This document shows positions 24,227 to 32,996 of a stretch of DNA of 36,343 nt, piece by piece. The notes under the pieces are model-generated. The model saw only the letters and a list, made by a program, of their open reading frames with translations, made no database searches and was not told the DNA's origin. The DNA lies in NCBI GenBank assembly GCA_905479575.1, contig CAJQNB010000067.1:1-36343 (forward strand), written 5' to 3'. A program made the translations under genes and the position numbers. The stretch is from an uncultured Pseudophaeobacter sp. Lineage in GTDB: Bacteria; Pseudomonadota; Alphaproteobacteria; Rhodobacterales; Rhodobacteraceae. The first letter of the stretch is position 1. Each line of letters opens with the position of its first letter.

Positions 24227-24779
24227 AGGGTCTGATTTCGACCTTGGTGCCCAGATCAACAAGCCGCCACAGCTGCTCCATTTCAGCATTGCTGATGGCG
24301 ATACAGCCGGCGGTCCAATCCCCCGGCAGCTGCAACAGATTACCCAAGGCGTTGGGTTGGCCGTGGATGAAAATATCTCCGCCCGGATCTATGCCCGCCT
24401 CTGCCGCGCGGCGGATGTCTTCGGGCTACGGATAGGTGATGCCCAGCGACAGGTGGTAGCTGCTGTTTGGATTGCGGCGGTCGACCGTGAACAGGCCTTC
24501 CGGGGTTTTGCCGTCGCCTTCGCGGCTTTTGTCACCGATGGGATCAAAGCCAAGCGCGATGTCATATTGCAATACCTTTTGCCCCGCGCGGCTGGCGGTC
24601 AGGCGGCGGGCGGATTTTTCGATCAGGATGTGGTCAACCCGGTCGACCTGTATCGCCAGATCAGGACTGGCGGGACTGGCAAGACGGGGGCCGTAGAGCT
24701 GCCACAGCCCCCAGCCAAGACCCAGAGCCACGGCCGCGATCACCAAGATCGCGGCCCGTTTTACACCAGGTCTGGCCAT
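24225..24779 (-). pseudogene. L,D-transpeptidase family gene interrupted by an amber codon
   Basis: Read through one TAG codon (24426-24428), the frame encodes a 184-codon YkuD/ErfK-type protein. It has an N-terminal membrane anchor (AAILVIAAVALGLGWGLW), LIEKSARRLTASRAGQKVLQ, GDGKTPEGLF and HLSLGITYP before the stop. After it come PEDIRRAAEAGIDPGGDIFI and HGQPN, then the catalytic region DWTAGCIAISN with the active-site Cys. The stop codon stands where relatives have an ordinary residue, one base away from Lys (AAG), Gln (CAG) or Glu (GAG). As written, the product ends before the active site and cannot act. The remaining sequence is otherwise intact, so the mutation is recent or a sequencing error. 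It starts two bases after the MalY/PatB stop, so the two were co-transcribed. Confidence 0.85.
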
Positions 24780-24781
24780 GA

Positions 24782-25954
24782 TTATTGCAGGTCGGCAAAG
24801 GCCTTGGCCAGGCGTTCCCCTGCTTCGATCACCCGGCTGCGCTGGGTGCCCATGTTGAAGCGCAGGAAGCTTTCGCCGCCGGTGCCAAAGGTGGTGCCAT
24901 GGTTGGCGGCAATGCCTGCATCCTGCTCCACCCGCTTGGTGAATTCTTCCCGGCTCATGCCGGTGCCGGAGAAATCAATCCAGGACAGATAGGTGGCCTG
25001 CAGCTTCATCGAGCTGAGCCCGGGAATGTCGGCGATGGCGGCATCAAAGACCTGACGGTTGCCATCAATATAGGCGACCAGCTCATCGGCCCATTTGGCG
25101 CCTTCGGGAGAATAGACCGCAGCGGTGGCAAACTGACCGGCGGAGTTTGGCGAGAGCGCCAGGGCCAGCATGCGGCGTTGGAACTTTGCCCGCAGATCCG
25201 GGTCAGGGATGATCACCTGCCCGGTGTGCAGCCCGGCAAAGTTGAATGTCTTGGAGGGCGCGGTCAGCATCAACAGCCGGTCAGTGATCTCCGGCACGGC
25301 GTTTTGCATCGGAATATGGGTCGCCCCGTCAAAGACCAGATCATGGTGGATCTCATCCGACAGCAGGATCAGGTCGTGACGCTTGGCAAAATCCGCCACC
25401 GCCTGCAGTTCCTCTTGGCTCCAGACCCGGCCACCGGGGTTATGGGGCGAGCAGAGAATGACCATCTTTTCCTTGCCGGTCATCTGTGCATCATAGGTGG
25501 CCATATCCATTTCATAGCGGCCATCGCGGTTGATCATCTGGCATTCCACCACCTCGCGGCCGGCGTTGTTAATGACCTTGGCAAAGGCGTGATAGACCGG
25601 GGTGAATAGCACAATACCGTCGCCCGGCTGGGTAAAGCTGTCCAGGCACATGCCGACGCCGTTCACCAGGCCCGTGGTGGTGAAAATGGCCTCGGGATCC
25701 ACGGTCCAGCCGTGGCGATTCTGCATCCACCAGCAAATCGCATCCTTGTAGGGGGTGTCGCAGTTCACATAGCCATAGATCCCGTGATCGGCCATTTCGC
25801 GCATCTTGTCGGTGACCATGGGCGGCACGGCAAAATCCATATCGGCTACCCACATGGCCAGGCCAGTGTCGGGTGAGACACCGTATAGGCTCTCCATAAG
25901 ATCCCATTTGGCGCAATGGGTGCCGCGACGGTCGATGATGCTGTCAAAATCCAT
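24782..25954 (-). CDS. MalY/PatB-type C-S lyase (cystathionine beta-lyase-like)
   Basis: A 390-residue PLP enzyme of the MalY/PatB group, which cleave cystathionine or other S-linked cysteine conjugates into a thiol, pyruvate and ammonia. MWVADMDFAVPP at the N-terminus, YHAFAKVI, LCSPHNPGGRVW, LSDEIHHDLVF and the PLP lysine K235 in TAPSKTFNFAGLHTG are the group's signatures. The length is normal. In roseobacters such lyases can release methanethiol or other volatile thiols, but the substrate here is unknown. The L,D-transpeptidase gene follows two bases later. Confidence 0.92.
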   Translation of the reverse strand: MDFDSIIDRRGTHCAKWDLMESLYGVSPDTGLAMWVADMDFAVPPMVTDKMREMADHGIYGYVNCDTPYKDAICWWMQNRHGWTVDPEAIFTTTGLVNGVGMCLDSFTQPGDGIVLFTPVYHAFAKVINNAGREVVECQMINRDGRYEMDMATYDAQMTGKEKMVILCSPHNPGGRVWSQEELQAVADFAKRHDLILLSDEIHHDLVFDGATHIPMQNAVPEITDRLLMLTAPSKTFNFAGLHTGQVIIPDPDLRAKFQRRMLALALSPNSAGQFATAAVYSPEGAKWADELVAYIDGNRQVFDAAIADIPGLSSMKLQATYLSWIDFSGTGMSREEFTKRVEQDAGIAANHGTTFGTGGESFLRFNMGTQRSRVIEAGERLAKAFADLQ

Positions 25955-26160
25955 GGGGATACTCCGCTATTTTGCCAGCGAAGCTAGCGGCAAATGCGCG
26001 AGGTGCAAGGGGATCTGTTCCTCTGTTGACACCAGCTGCTGCGGCCGCGGCAATTTTGGGCACCTTTTCATCGGTCGACAGGGCGGCAACGAGGACGAGG
26101 GGGGCAGGCATGCGCAAGCAGGGCGTTGCAGTGACAGGGGCAATGGCCTAAATCACCTCC

Positions 26161-26679
26161 ATGAAACATTCGATCCTGATCCATCCTGATCCCCGTTTGA
26201 AAAAGGTCTGCGCTCCGGTTGCCGATCTGTCGGATAAATTGCGCGTTCTGGCCGATGACATGCTGGAAACCATGTATGGCGCACCCGGTATCGGGCTGGC
26301 CGCGCCACAGATTGGTGTGATGGATCGCCTCATCGTGCTGGATTGCGAAAAAGAGGAAGGCGTGGCGCCCAAGCCTCTGGTGATGTTCAACCCTGAGATC
26401 ATTTCCTCCTCTGATGAGACCAACGTCTACGAGGAAGGCTGCCTGTCGATCCCCGATCAATATGCCGAGGTCACCCGTCCGCGCGATGTCGAGGTGCAGT
26501 GGCTGGACCGGGACGGTAACCTGCAGCGTCAGACCTTTGACGGGCTTTGGGCCACCTGCGTGCAGCATGAGATCGACCATCTGGATGGCAAACTGTTCAT
26601 TGATTACCTGAAACCGCTGAAGCGGCAGATGATCACCCGCAAAATGCAAAAGCTCAAACGTGAGCTGGCACGGGACTAG
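26161..26679 (+). CDS. def: Peptide deformylase (first of three)
   Basis: A 172-residue metallo-hydrolase that removes the formyl group from the first Met of new proteins. The three motifs are complete: GIGLAAPQ (43-50), EGCLS (92-96, metal ligand C94) and QHEIDH (135-140, ligands H136 and H140, catalytic E137). A long basic C-terminal helix (residues 150-172, KPLKRQMITRKMQKLKREL) is present, as in deformylases that dock on the ribosome. No clear ribosome-binding site is seen before ATG 26161. It heads the run def-def2-def3-fmt and is the most standard copy, so probably the essential one. Confidence 0.96.
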   Translation: MKHSILIHPDPRLKKVCAPVADLSDKLRVLADDMLETMYGAPGIGLAAPQIGVMDRLIVLDCEKEEGVAPKPLVMFNPEIISSSDETNVYEEGCLSIPDQYAEVTRPRDVEVQWLDRDGNLQRQTFDGLWATCVQHEIDHLDGKLFIDYLKPLKRQMITRKMQKLKRELARD

Positions 26680-26684
26680 AGATC

Positions 26685-27194
26685 ATGGCGGTGCTGCCCA
26701 TCCTGCAATGGCCTGACGCGGGCCTGTCGACCGCTTGCGCTTTGGTTGCGCCGCAGGAGGATCTCGGCACTCTGATCGCCGATATGTTTCAGACCATGTA
26801 CGCGGCTCCGGGCCGGGGCTTGGCGGCACCGCAGGTTGGTGTGCTCAAGCGCCTGTTTGTGATGGATGCCACCTGGAAGGAGGGGCCGGGCACGCCCCTG
26901 GTGATGATCAACCCCGAAATCCTGACCTTTGGGGCTGAGCTTGCAACCGGCGATGAGGGCTGCTTGTCGATCCCCGGTGTGATGGCAGCGGTCCTGCGCC
27001 CCAGCACCGTGACACTGCGCTGGCAGGATGAGGCGCGCTGCTGGCAGACTGGCACATTCGACGGCTTTGCCGCCCGGTGCATCCAGCATGAATATGACCA
27101 CCTCGATGGTCTGGTGACCTTTGACCGTCTGGTGCCCGAGGCCCGCGTTGAAGCCGAAGAGACCTATCGCCGACATCTGGAGAGACCCGCATGA
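26685..27194 (+). CDS. Peptide deformylase paralogue (second of three)
   Basis: A 169-residue deformylase with complete catalytic motifs: GRGLAAPQ (43-50; Arg replaces the usual Ile/Val), EGCLS (C93) and QHEYDHLDG (H135, E136, H139). It lacks the basic C-terminal helix of the first copy. The start ATG 26685 is 5 bases after the first def stop, and its own stop overlaps the start of the third copy as ATGA, so translation is coupled. It is probably active, perhaps with other substrate preferences or metal resistance. Confidence 0.93.
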   Translation: MAVLPILQWPDAGLSTACALVAPQEDLGTLIADMFQTMYAAPGRGLAAPQVGVLKRLFVMDATWKEGPGTPLVMINPEILTFGAELATGDEGCLSIPGVMAAVLRPSTVTLRWQDEARCWQTGTFDGFAARCIQHEYDHLDGLVTFDRLVPEARVEAEETYRRHLERPA

Positions 27195-27688
27195 CCGCAC
27201 GTATTTGCCTGCCCTGGCCCGACAAACGCCTGCGCACCGCCGCCGCTGAGGTCAGCGAGATCACCGATGAGATCCGCGCGGTCTGGACCGACATGATCGA
27301 CACCATGGAGGCCATGCCCGGCGTTGGTCTGGGTGCAAATCAGATCGGGGTCATGCTGCGCCTTGCGGTGGTGGATGGCTCCAAAGAGCGCGGTCGCGCC
27401 GTGCGCATGGCCAACCCCGAGGTGCTGCATGCCTCGACCCAGCTGCGCGAACACGAAGAGGCCAGCCCCAACCTGCCCGGGGTCTCGGCCAAGATCAAAC
27501 GCCCCCGCGCCGTCACCGTACGCTATATGGACGAAACAGGCGCGATCACCGAGCGCGATTTTGTCGGCATCGAGGCCACCAGCGTGCAGCATCAGATCGA
27601 CCATCTGAATGGCAAGCTGTACATTGATCATCTCAGCAAGATGAAGCGCGATATGCTGATCAAGAAATCCAAGAAACTGAACGGGTAA
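27191..27688 (+). CDS. Deformylase-like protein lacking catalytic residues (third of three)
   Basis: A 165-residue member of the deformylase fold. The first motif is GVGLGANQ instead of GxGLAAPQ, though the Gln that helps catalysis is kept (Q51). The second is EASPN instead of EGCLS, so the metal-binding Cys is Ser92. The third is QHQIDHLNG, so the catalytic Glu is Gln135, while the ligand histidines H134 and H138 remain. A normal deformylase needs Cys and Glu, so this copy should not deformylate. The frame is intact and a basic C-terminal helix (KMKRDMLIKKSKK) like that of the first copy is kept, so it is presumably selected for binding rather than catalysis. It overlaps the second copy by 4 bases and precedes fmt. 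Confidence 0.92.
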   Translation: MTARICLPWPDKRLRTAAAEVSEITDEIRAVWTDMIDTMEAMPGVGLGANQIGVMLRLAVVDGSKERGRAVRMANPEVLHASTQLREHEEASPNLPGVSAKIKRPRAVTVRYMDETGAITERDFVGIEATSVQHQIDHLNGKLYIDHLSKMKRDMLIKKSKKLNG

Positions 27689-27706
27689 ACCCAAGGGGGC
27701 AACAGC

Positions 27707-28654
27707 ATGCGTATCATTTTCATGGGAACGCCGGAGTTCTCAGTACCGGTCTTGGATGCGCTGGTTGCGGCCGGTCACGAGATCGCAGCGGTCTATTGCC
27801 AGCCGCCCCGTCCGGCTGGTCGTGGCAAAAAGGACCGGCCCACCCCGGTGCATGCCCGCGCCACCCAGCTGGGCTTGGAGGTGCGCCACCCGGTGTCGCT
27901 TAAGGGTGCCGCCGAACAGGAAGAATTTGCCGCGCTGGGCGCTGATATTGCGGTGGTGGTGGCCTATGGCCTGATCCTGCCGCAGGCGATTCTGGACGCG
28001 CCTGCCAAGGGCTGTCTGAACATTCACGCCAGTCTGCTGCCACGCTGGCGCGGCGCGGCGCCGATCCACCGTGTCATCATGGCCGGCGACGCCGAGACCG
28101 GCGTCTGCATCATGCAGATGGAGGCCGGGTTGGATACCGGGCCGGTGCTGCTTCGCGAAGGCACCCCGATTGGCGATGAGGAAACCACCAGCCAGCTGCA
28201 TGATCGCCTGTCGGAAATGGGCGCGTCCTTGATTGTCACCGCGCTGCGCCATCTCGATGGGCTGACGCCGGATGCGCAGCCAGACGAGGGCGTGACCTAT
28301 GCCGCCAAGATCGATAAAAGCGAGGCGCAGATCGACTGGACGCAACCGGCGACAGAGGTGGACCGCAAAATTCGCGCCCTATCGCCCTTCCCCGGCGCCT
28401 GGGTGGACATAGATGGCCAGCGGATAAAGCTCCTGGCCTCGCGGCTGGCCACCACAGGCACCATGGGCACCGGTACTATGGGGGCCGACGCGCCGGGGCA
28501 GGTGCTGGATGGCGACAGCCTGACAATTGCCTGTGGCACCGGGGAGGAGGCTGGCGCGGTTGAAATTCTGCGCTTGCAACGGGCCGGCAAAGGCGCGCAG
28601 GATCGCGACATCTTTGTGCGGGGCTTCCCGCTTGCCACAGGGCGACAGTTGTAA
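27707..28654 (+). CDS. fmt: Methionyl-tRNA formyltransferase
   Basis: A 315-residue enzyme that formylates initiator Met-tRNA with 10-formyl-tetrahydrofolate, the partner reaction of the deformylases upstream. [19 protein letters not shown] opens the Rossmann-like transferase domain, and the active-site residues are N105, H107 and D143 in [17 protein letters not shown] and [10 protein letters not shown]. The C-terminal domain (about 205-315) includes a short repeat [17 protein letters not shown] precedes ATG 27707, 18 bases after the third def copy. Confidence 0.96.
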   Translation: MRIIFMGTPEFSVPVLDALVAAGHEIAAVYCQPPRPAGRGKKDRPTPVHARATQLGLEVRHPVSLKGAAEQEEFAALGADIAVVVAYGLILPQAILDAPAKGCLNIHASLLPRWRGAAPIHRVIMAGDAETGVCIMQMEAGLDTGPVLLREGTPIGDEETTSQLHDRLSEMGASLIVTALRHLDGLTPDAQPDEGVTYAAKIDKSEAQIDWTQPATEVDRKIRALSPFPGAWVDIDGQRIKLLASRLATTGTMGTGTMGADAPGQVLDGDSLTIACGTGEEAGAVEILRLQRAGKGAQDRDIFVRGFPLATGRQL

Positions 28655-28667
28655 CAGGGCGACAGTT
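28637..28667 (+). repeat. Short direct repeat spanning the fmt stop
   Basis: ACAGGGCGACAGTT occurs at 28637-28650 and again at 28654-28667, with the fmt stop between the two. The second copy probably arose by slippage. Confidence 0.75.
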
Positions 28668-28703
28668 TCAAACTGGGCGTCACTGTAAACGGGGAGTAGG
28701 GCA

Positions 28704-28940
28704 TTGTTTCTGACCATGATGGGCACCGTGGTGATTGCCGGGATCACCGGCTACGCGGCAGAGAAAAGCGGCTTTACCCAAAACGGCTACCTGCCTTCGA
28801 TCATCATCTGCAGCGGCGGCGCCTTTTTGTTCTTCTTTGTACGGATCATGTTTGGCATCGGGTTTGCCTCACCGGGGCTTAATGCCATTGTGTCCTCAAT
28901 AGGGGCACTGATCATCGTGCCGTTTCACTGGCGACGTTAG
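28704..28940 (+). CDS. Small membrane protein of unknown function
   Basis: A 78-residue protein with two predicted helices (about 3-20 and 32-52) and a hydrophobic C-terminal stretch ending in HWRR. The start is TTG 28704, placed by GGGGAG at 28691-28696; ATG 28716 is an alternative. Thirteen bases separate it from a second small membrane protein of equal length, so they form a pair. I cannot assign a family. Confidence 0.75.
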   Translation: MFLTMMGTVVIAGITGYAAEKSGFTQNGYLPSIIICSGGAFLFFFVRIMFGIGFASPGLNAIVSSIGALIIVPFHWRR

Positions 28941-28952
28941 CGGAGAGATATT

Positions 28953-29189
28953 ATGAGTGTTGTGTTTTTGATCATCATTGGCGTGGCCGCTGGTTTCCTG
29001 GCGACGCGGATCATGGGGATTGAGTCCGATATCATCACCACCATGGCGATTGGCATTGCCGGCGCCCTGATCGGCGGCTTTGTCCTGCGTGCGCTGTTGA
29101 CGGTGATGGGCATGGTTGCAGGTCTTGTCGGTGCCGTGCTGGGCGCCCTCGCGCTGATCTGGCTGTGGCAGATCTATATCAAACGCTGA
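28953..29189 (+). CDS. GlsB/YeaQ/YmgE-like small membrane protein
   Basis: A 78-residue inner-membrane protein with three hydrophobic segments and the glycine-rich helix pattern of the transglycosylase-associated (GlsB/YeaQ/YmgE) family: FLIIIGVAAGFLATRIMG, then TTMAIGIAGALIGGFVLR, and a final helix ending in IYIKR. These proteins are linked to envelope stress in other bacteria. GGAGAG precedes ATG 28953. The stop is 13 bases from the end of the convergent TRIC gene, with no hairpin between. Confidence 0.75.
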   Translation: MSVVFLIIIGVAAGFLATRIMGIESDIITTMAIGIAGALIGGFVLRALLTVMGMVAGLVGAVLGALALIWLWQIYIKR

Positions 29190-29202
29190 CCTGCGCTCTA
29201 TT

Positions 29203-29826
29203 TTATTGGCGTGGTGGGCGGCTTTTGTAGACGGGTAGATGCCAGCCAAAGGCGATGGAGCCTGCCCGCAGCCCCCAACAGACCATGGCGCATAAGACCA
29301 GAGCGAGGCCAGAGGCCAGGCCGATTGAGCTGGCCGCAACCGCCACAATGGCGCCGCTCATGGCGCAGGTGATATAAAGCTCTCCCTGTTTCAGCACCAA
29401 GGGGACTTCGCCCACCACCACATCGCGCATCAGCCCGCCCATGCTGCCGGTGGCCATGCCCATCAGCACCACGATGACAGAGGGCTTGTCCAGCGCCAGT
29501 GCCACACCGGTGCCGGCCGAGACCGCAACGGCCAAGGCAAAACTGTCGAGCCAAATCAGCAGCCGCAAACGGCTTTCGACCAGATGGGCGGTAAAGAACA
29601 CCACAACAGCCGCGCCCGCCGCCAGCAGGATGTGGTTGGGATCGGCAACCCAGAACACCTCTTCACGGTTCAGTACCAGATCCCGCACCGTGCCGCCGCC
29701 AACCGCAGTCAGACACGAGATGAAGGCAAAGCCGACGATATCCAGTTGGGCGCGGCTGGCCACCAGCGCGCCCGTCAGGGCAAAGACCAATACAGCGGCA
29801 TAATCGAGCAGGGTGACAAAAGTCAT
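29203..29826 (-). CDS. TRIC/UPF0126 cation-channel family membrane protein
   Basis: A 207-residue protein with seven predicted helices made of two similar halves, each with a Gly-rich signature: AVGGGTVRDLVLNRE in the first and GSMGGLMRDVVVGEVPLVL in the second. Prokaryotic TRIC proteins form trimeric cation (potassium) channels. GGAGAG precedes ATG 29826; the longer open frame upstream is not needed. It lies between rnhA and the convergent small membrane genes, with no functional link visible. Confidence 0.88.
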   Translation of the reverse strand: MTFVTLLDYAAVLVFALTGALVASRAQLDIVGFAFISCLTAVGGGTVRDLVLNREEVFWVADPNHILLAAGAAVVVFFTAHLVESRLRLLIWLDSFALAVAVSAGTGVALALDKPSVIVVLMGMATGSMGGLMRDVVVGEVPLVLKQGELYITCAMSGAIVAVAASSIGLASGLALVLCAMVCWGLRAGSIAFGWHLPVYKSRPPRQ

Positions 29827-29857
29827 TGTGATCTCTCCATGATCCCCTGCGCGGGCC

Positions 29858-30325
29858 TCATGCCTTTGATTTGCTTTTCTTGAACGGGGCCATGCCGGCG
29901 CGGGCCAGCTCATCGGCGCGTTCGTTTTCGGGATGGCCTGCGTGACCTTTGACCCACTCCCAGGTCACCTGATGGCGGCTTTGGGCGGCATCCAGACGCT
30001 GCCACAGCTCGACATTTTTGACGGGCTTTTTGGCAGCGTTTTTCCAGCCGTTTTTCTTCCAGCCAAAGATCCAGCCGGTGATGCCGTTTTTCACATAGTT
30101 GCTATCGGTCACCAGGGTTAGCGCTGAGGGCCGGTCGAGGCTTTCCAGCGCATTGATCGCAGCCAAAAGCTCCATCCGGTTGTTGGTGGTATTGGCCTCG
30201 CCGCCTTTGAGTTCCTTTTCCTTGATGACGCTACCGCCATCCTTGGCCTGCAACAGGGCGCCCCAGCCGCCGGGGCCGGGATTGCCGGAGCAGGCGCCAT
30301 CGGTATAGGCATAGAGATCAGCCAT
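29858..30325 (-). CDS. rnhA: Ribonuclease HI
   Basis: A 155-residue nuclease that cuts RNA in RNA-DNA hybrids, needed for primer and R-loop removal. Catalytic residues are D9 in [16 protein letters not shown]52 in [12 protein letters not shown]74 in VTDSNYV, and D138 in NERADELAR; the [11 protein letters not shown] loop has the conserved His. ATG 30325 overlaps the end of the methyltransferase gene by 8 bases. Confidence 0.96.
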   Translation of the reverse strand: MADLYAYTDGACSGNPGPGGWGALLQAKDGGSVIKEKELKGGEANTTNNRMELLAAINALESLDRPSALTLVTDSNYVKNGITGWIFGWKKNGWKNAAKKPVKNVELWQRLDAAQSRHQVTWEWVKGHAGHPENERADELARAGMAPFKKSKSKA

Positions 30326-30911
30326 GACAGGCCACCGAAATCCAGCGGGCCATGGTGCCATCAAGGCCTTCGCTTTCCCCAAACGCGCAGTTCAGCACGG
30401 TAAATCCGGCGGTCTTGAGCAAATCTTGCAAGTCGTCTTCCTCGTAATAGGTATAAAGCCGCCCGAGAGCGTCGCGGGCTTCGCCTTTACCCAGCTTGAG
30501 GGCGATATAAAAGACGCCGTTTGATTTCAGGGCGCGTTTTAGTGCAGCCAGATGGTGGGGCATGGCGGCACGTGGGGCGTGCAACAGGCTGTAATTGGCC
30601 CAGATCCCGTCATAGAGTGCGACGCCCTGGATCTCCTCAAAGGTCGCCCGCCAGGCGGTAACACCTGGCAGGGCCTGTGCAAGAGCAACCATTTCCTGCG
30701 AGGCATCGGTGGCATCGGCGTGCAGGCCCGCTTTGGCCATCACCGCAGCCGAGGTGCCGGGGCCGCAGCCCAGATCCAGCACCCGGCCTGCGGAAGGGCA
30801 GGCGGTAATGAACTCCAGCAATCGCGGGTCATTGCTGAGATAGTCCTGGTTCAGTGCTGCATAGTCTGCGGCCCGGTCACCATAAACTTTGAGTGTTTCT
30901 GTGTCGCTCAT
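30318..30911 (-). CDS. Class I SAM-dependent methyltransferase
   Basis: A 197-residue methyltransferase with the SAM-binding motif [17 protein letters not shown], acidic motif II region [10 protein letters not shown] and motif with [14 protein letters not shown]. The substrate cannot be told; the group includes ubiquinone- and small-molecule methylases. ATG 30911 is chosen because the SAM domain begins there. It overlaps rnhA downstream, so the two are probably one transcript. Confidence 0.88.
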   Translation of the reverse strand: MSDTETLKVYGDRAADYAALNQDYLSNDPRLLEFITACPSAGRVLDLGCGPGTSAAVMAKAGLHADATDASQEMVALAQALPGVTAWRATFEEIQGVALYDGIWANYSLLHAPRAAMPHHLAALKRALKSNGVFYIALKLGKGEARDALGRLYTYYEEDDLQDLLKTAGFTVLNCAFGESEGLDGTMARWISVACHG

Positions 30912-30954
30912 CGAAGGCCTTATCAATGGGGGTGTTGGAGGTGAGCCGTGGCGG

Positions 30955-31569
30955 TCAGGCGCGTTCAATGGCCAGTCGGGCGGCAAGGGCGGCAAAAATG
31001 CCAGCAAAGCCACGGTTGAGCCATTTTACCACGGTTTCGGATCCCAGCACAAATTGCCGGGCCTGGGCTGCGAAATACCCATAGAGCACAAAGACCACAA
31101 AGGTGAGCCCCATGAACACCGCGCCCAGCAGGGTCATTTCAGAGGTGGCATGCGCCGGGTCGCCGGACAGGAAGGGCGGCAGCAGCGCCAGGAAAAACAC
31201 CGACAGCTTGGGGTTGAGGATATTGATCAGCGCGCCGCGTTGGGCGATGCGCAGAGCCGATTGTCGTTTGGTCTGCGAAGAGATCGTCAGCGCCCCACCA
31301 GAGCGCAGCGCCTGCCAGGCCAGATAGAGCAGGTAAAGCACCCCGAGTGTTTTGACGACTTGGAACAGCAGCGCGGAGCTGTGCAGTACCGCCGCCAGTC
31401 CCAGGGTTGCCGCAGCGAGATGCGGCAGGATGCCAAGGGTACAACCCAAAGCGGCCCAAACCGCAGACCGTGCCCCCTGACCAAGCCCCAGCGCCAGCGT
31501 ATAAAGAACCCCGGTTCCGGGGGCCAGAACGACAACAATTGCGGTGATGAGAAACTGCATGGAAATCAT
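30955..31569 (-). CDS. LysE-family amino acid exporter (RhtB type)
   Basis: A 204-residue inner-membrane exporter with six helices. It shows VVVLAPGTGVLYTLALGLGQ, GCTLGILPHLAAA, and INILNPKLSVFFLALLP, the N-P-K-x-x-x-F motif typical of the family. Members export basic or neutral amino acids such as homoserine or threonine; the cargo is not known. It is 43 bases upstream of the methyltransferase gene on the same strand. Confidence 0.92.
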   Translation of the reverse strand: MISMQFLITAIVVVLAPGTGVLYTLALGLGQGARSAVWAALGCTLGILPHLAAATLGLAAVLHSSALLFQVVKTLGVLYLLYLAWQALRSGGALTISSQTKRQSALRIAQRGALINILNPKLSVFFLALLPPFLSGDPAHATSEMTLLGAVFMGLTFVVFVLYGYFAAQARQFVLGSETVVKWLNRGFAGIFAALAARLAIERA

Positions 31570-31719
31570 AAGCTGGCCCTTTCGGTGGGGTCTCGATCTG
31601 GTTTGACATATCAGCCTAAGAGCAAGTGAGCGCGCCGTAAACCGCCAGGGTCACCAGGCGCTGGCTCTTGGCCACTATTGTCAGGTCATTGCCATCCGGC
31701 GGCTGTCATTAGGATCCTG

Positions 31720-32694
31720 TCAGGCCGAGCTCTCAGCTGATTTGTTGGCGGGGTGGCGCAGCACTCGCGGGACTTTGAACTCGACACGTTCCACGGCGGT
31801 TTCAACCACCTCGACCGTCACATCATAGCGGGCGCGAAAGGCGTCGATGACCTCGTTGACCAGCAGTTCAGGGGCTGAGGCGCCGGCGGTGATGGCAATG
31901 CTTGAGATTCCTTCCAGGGCGCGCCAGTCAATGTTGTCGGCCCGCTGCACCAGCTGGGCATATTTGCAGCCTGCTTTTGCCCCGACCTCAACCAGTCGGC
32001 GCGAATTTGACGAATTGGGCGCGCCCACAACCAGCATGGCATCGGATTTGGGCGCAACCGCCTTAACCGCTTCTTGCCGGTTGGTGGTGGCGTAGCAGAT
32101 GTCTTCCTTATGGGGGCCGACAATGGCCGGAAACCGCGCTTCCAGCGCCGCGACAATGCCCTTGGTGTCATCCACCGACAGGGTGGTCTGGGTGACATAG
32201 GCCAGTTGCTGCGGATCGCGCACCTGCACCTTTGCCACATCTTCGGGGGTTTCCACCAAAATCACCTCACCCTCGGGCAATTGCCCCATGGTGCCGACGG
32301 TTTCCGGGTGGCCCTTATGGCCGATCATGATCATCTGCAGCCCCTGTTCCGCGTGGCGCTGCGCCTCGATATGCACCTTGCTGACCAGCGGGCAGGTGGC
32401 ATCCACATAGACCATCTGGCGCGCCTCAGCGGCGGCGGGTACCGATTTGGGCACCCCATGGGCTGAGAAGATTACCGGACGATCTTGGGGGCATTCTTCC
32501 AGCTCTTCGACAAAAACCGCACCTTTGGCCCGCAACCCATCCACCACAAATTTGTTGTGGACGATCTCGTGGCGCACGTAGACGGGGGCGCCCCATTTTT
32601 CGAGCGCCAGTTCTACAATCTTGATGGCGCGATCAACGCCGGCACAAAAACCGCGTGGCGCAGCCAGATAAAGTGTCAGGGCAGGTTTGGTCAT
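31720..32694 (-). CDS. ispH: 4-hydroxy-3-methylbut-2-enyl diphosphate reductase
   Basis: A 324-residue iron-sulfur enzyme that makes IPP and DMAPP in the last step of the MEP isoprenoid pathway. The three cluster cysteines are C17 in [12 protein letters not shown]101 in [12 protein letters not shown], and C200 in [11 protein letters not shown], and the catalytic Glu (E131) is in [14 protein letters not shown] 32694 has an AAGGAGA site; the longer frame upstream is not used. It shows that isoprenoids are made by the MEP route. Confidence 0.96.
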   Translation of the reverse strand: MTKPALTLYLAAPRGFCAGVDRAIKIVELALEKWGAPVYVRHEIVHNKFVVDGLRAKGAVFVEELEECPQDRPVIFSAHGVPKSVPAAAEARQMVYVDATCPLVSKVHIEAQRHAEQGLQMIMIGHKGHPETVGTMGQLPEGEVILVETPEDVAKVQVRDPQQLAYVTQTTLSVDDTKGIVAALEARFPAIVGPHKEDICYATTNRQEAVKAVAPKSDAMLVVGAPNSSNSRRLVEVGAKAGCKYAQLVQRADNIDWRALEGISSIAITAGASAPELLVNEVIDAFRARYDVTVEVVETAVERVEFKVPRVLRHPANKSAESSA

Positions 32695-32996
32695 CGGCGT
32701 CTCCTTCGCGGCAGAAGTAAGGCTTTGCCGACCCAAGGTCCAGCCTGATGAACCCGCTGGATGAGGCTGTGCACAGCCCCGGTTGTTTGGTCAGGCCGGG
32801 CAGAATACCGCTGGGGCACCCGGCGGTCGGCGTGTTCTCACGGTGCATAAAGTCTATGCAAAAAGGAATATGTTAACTGATCTGCTCCATGTTTGGGGCA
32901 ATGCGGGGGCCTTTCCTGCGCCAAAGGGGGCTGCGCGCGATACCTCTTTGGGGGTGAACAGTATGTAGTTTTGGTAGGGTAGAGGATAAAAGCGCC
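32695..32996. other. 302-base divergent spacer before the hybrid kinase
   Basis: No gene is supported. A perfect 14-base palindrome GGCTGTGCACAGCC lies at 32765-32778, about 70 bases upstream of ispH, where it could be an operator or hairpin. AGAGGA at 32981-32986 is the probable ribosome-binding site of the kinase. Confidence 0.5.

Noticed and set aside
24426..24428. Pyrrolysine or programmed read-through at the amber codon
   Set aside because: L,D-transpeptidases do not use pyrrolysine, and no insertion signal is seen; a point mutation or error is simpler.
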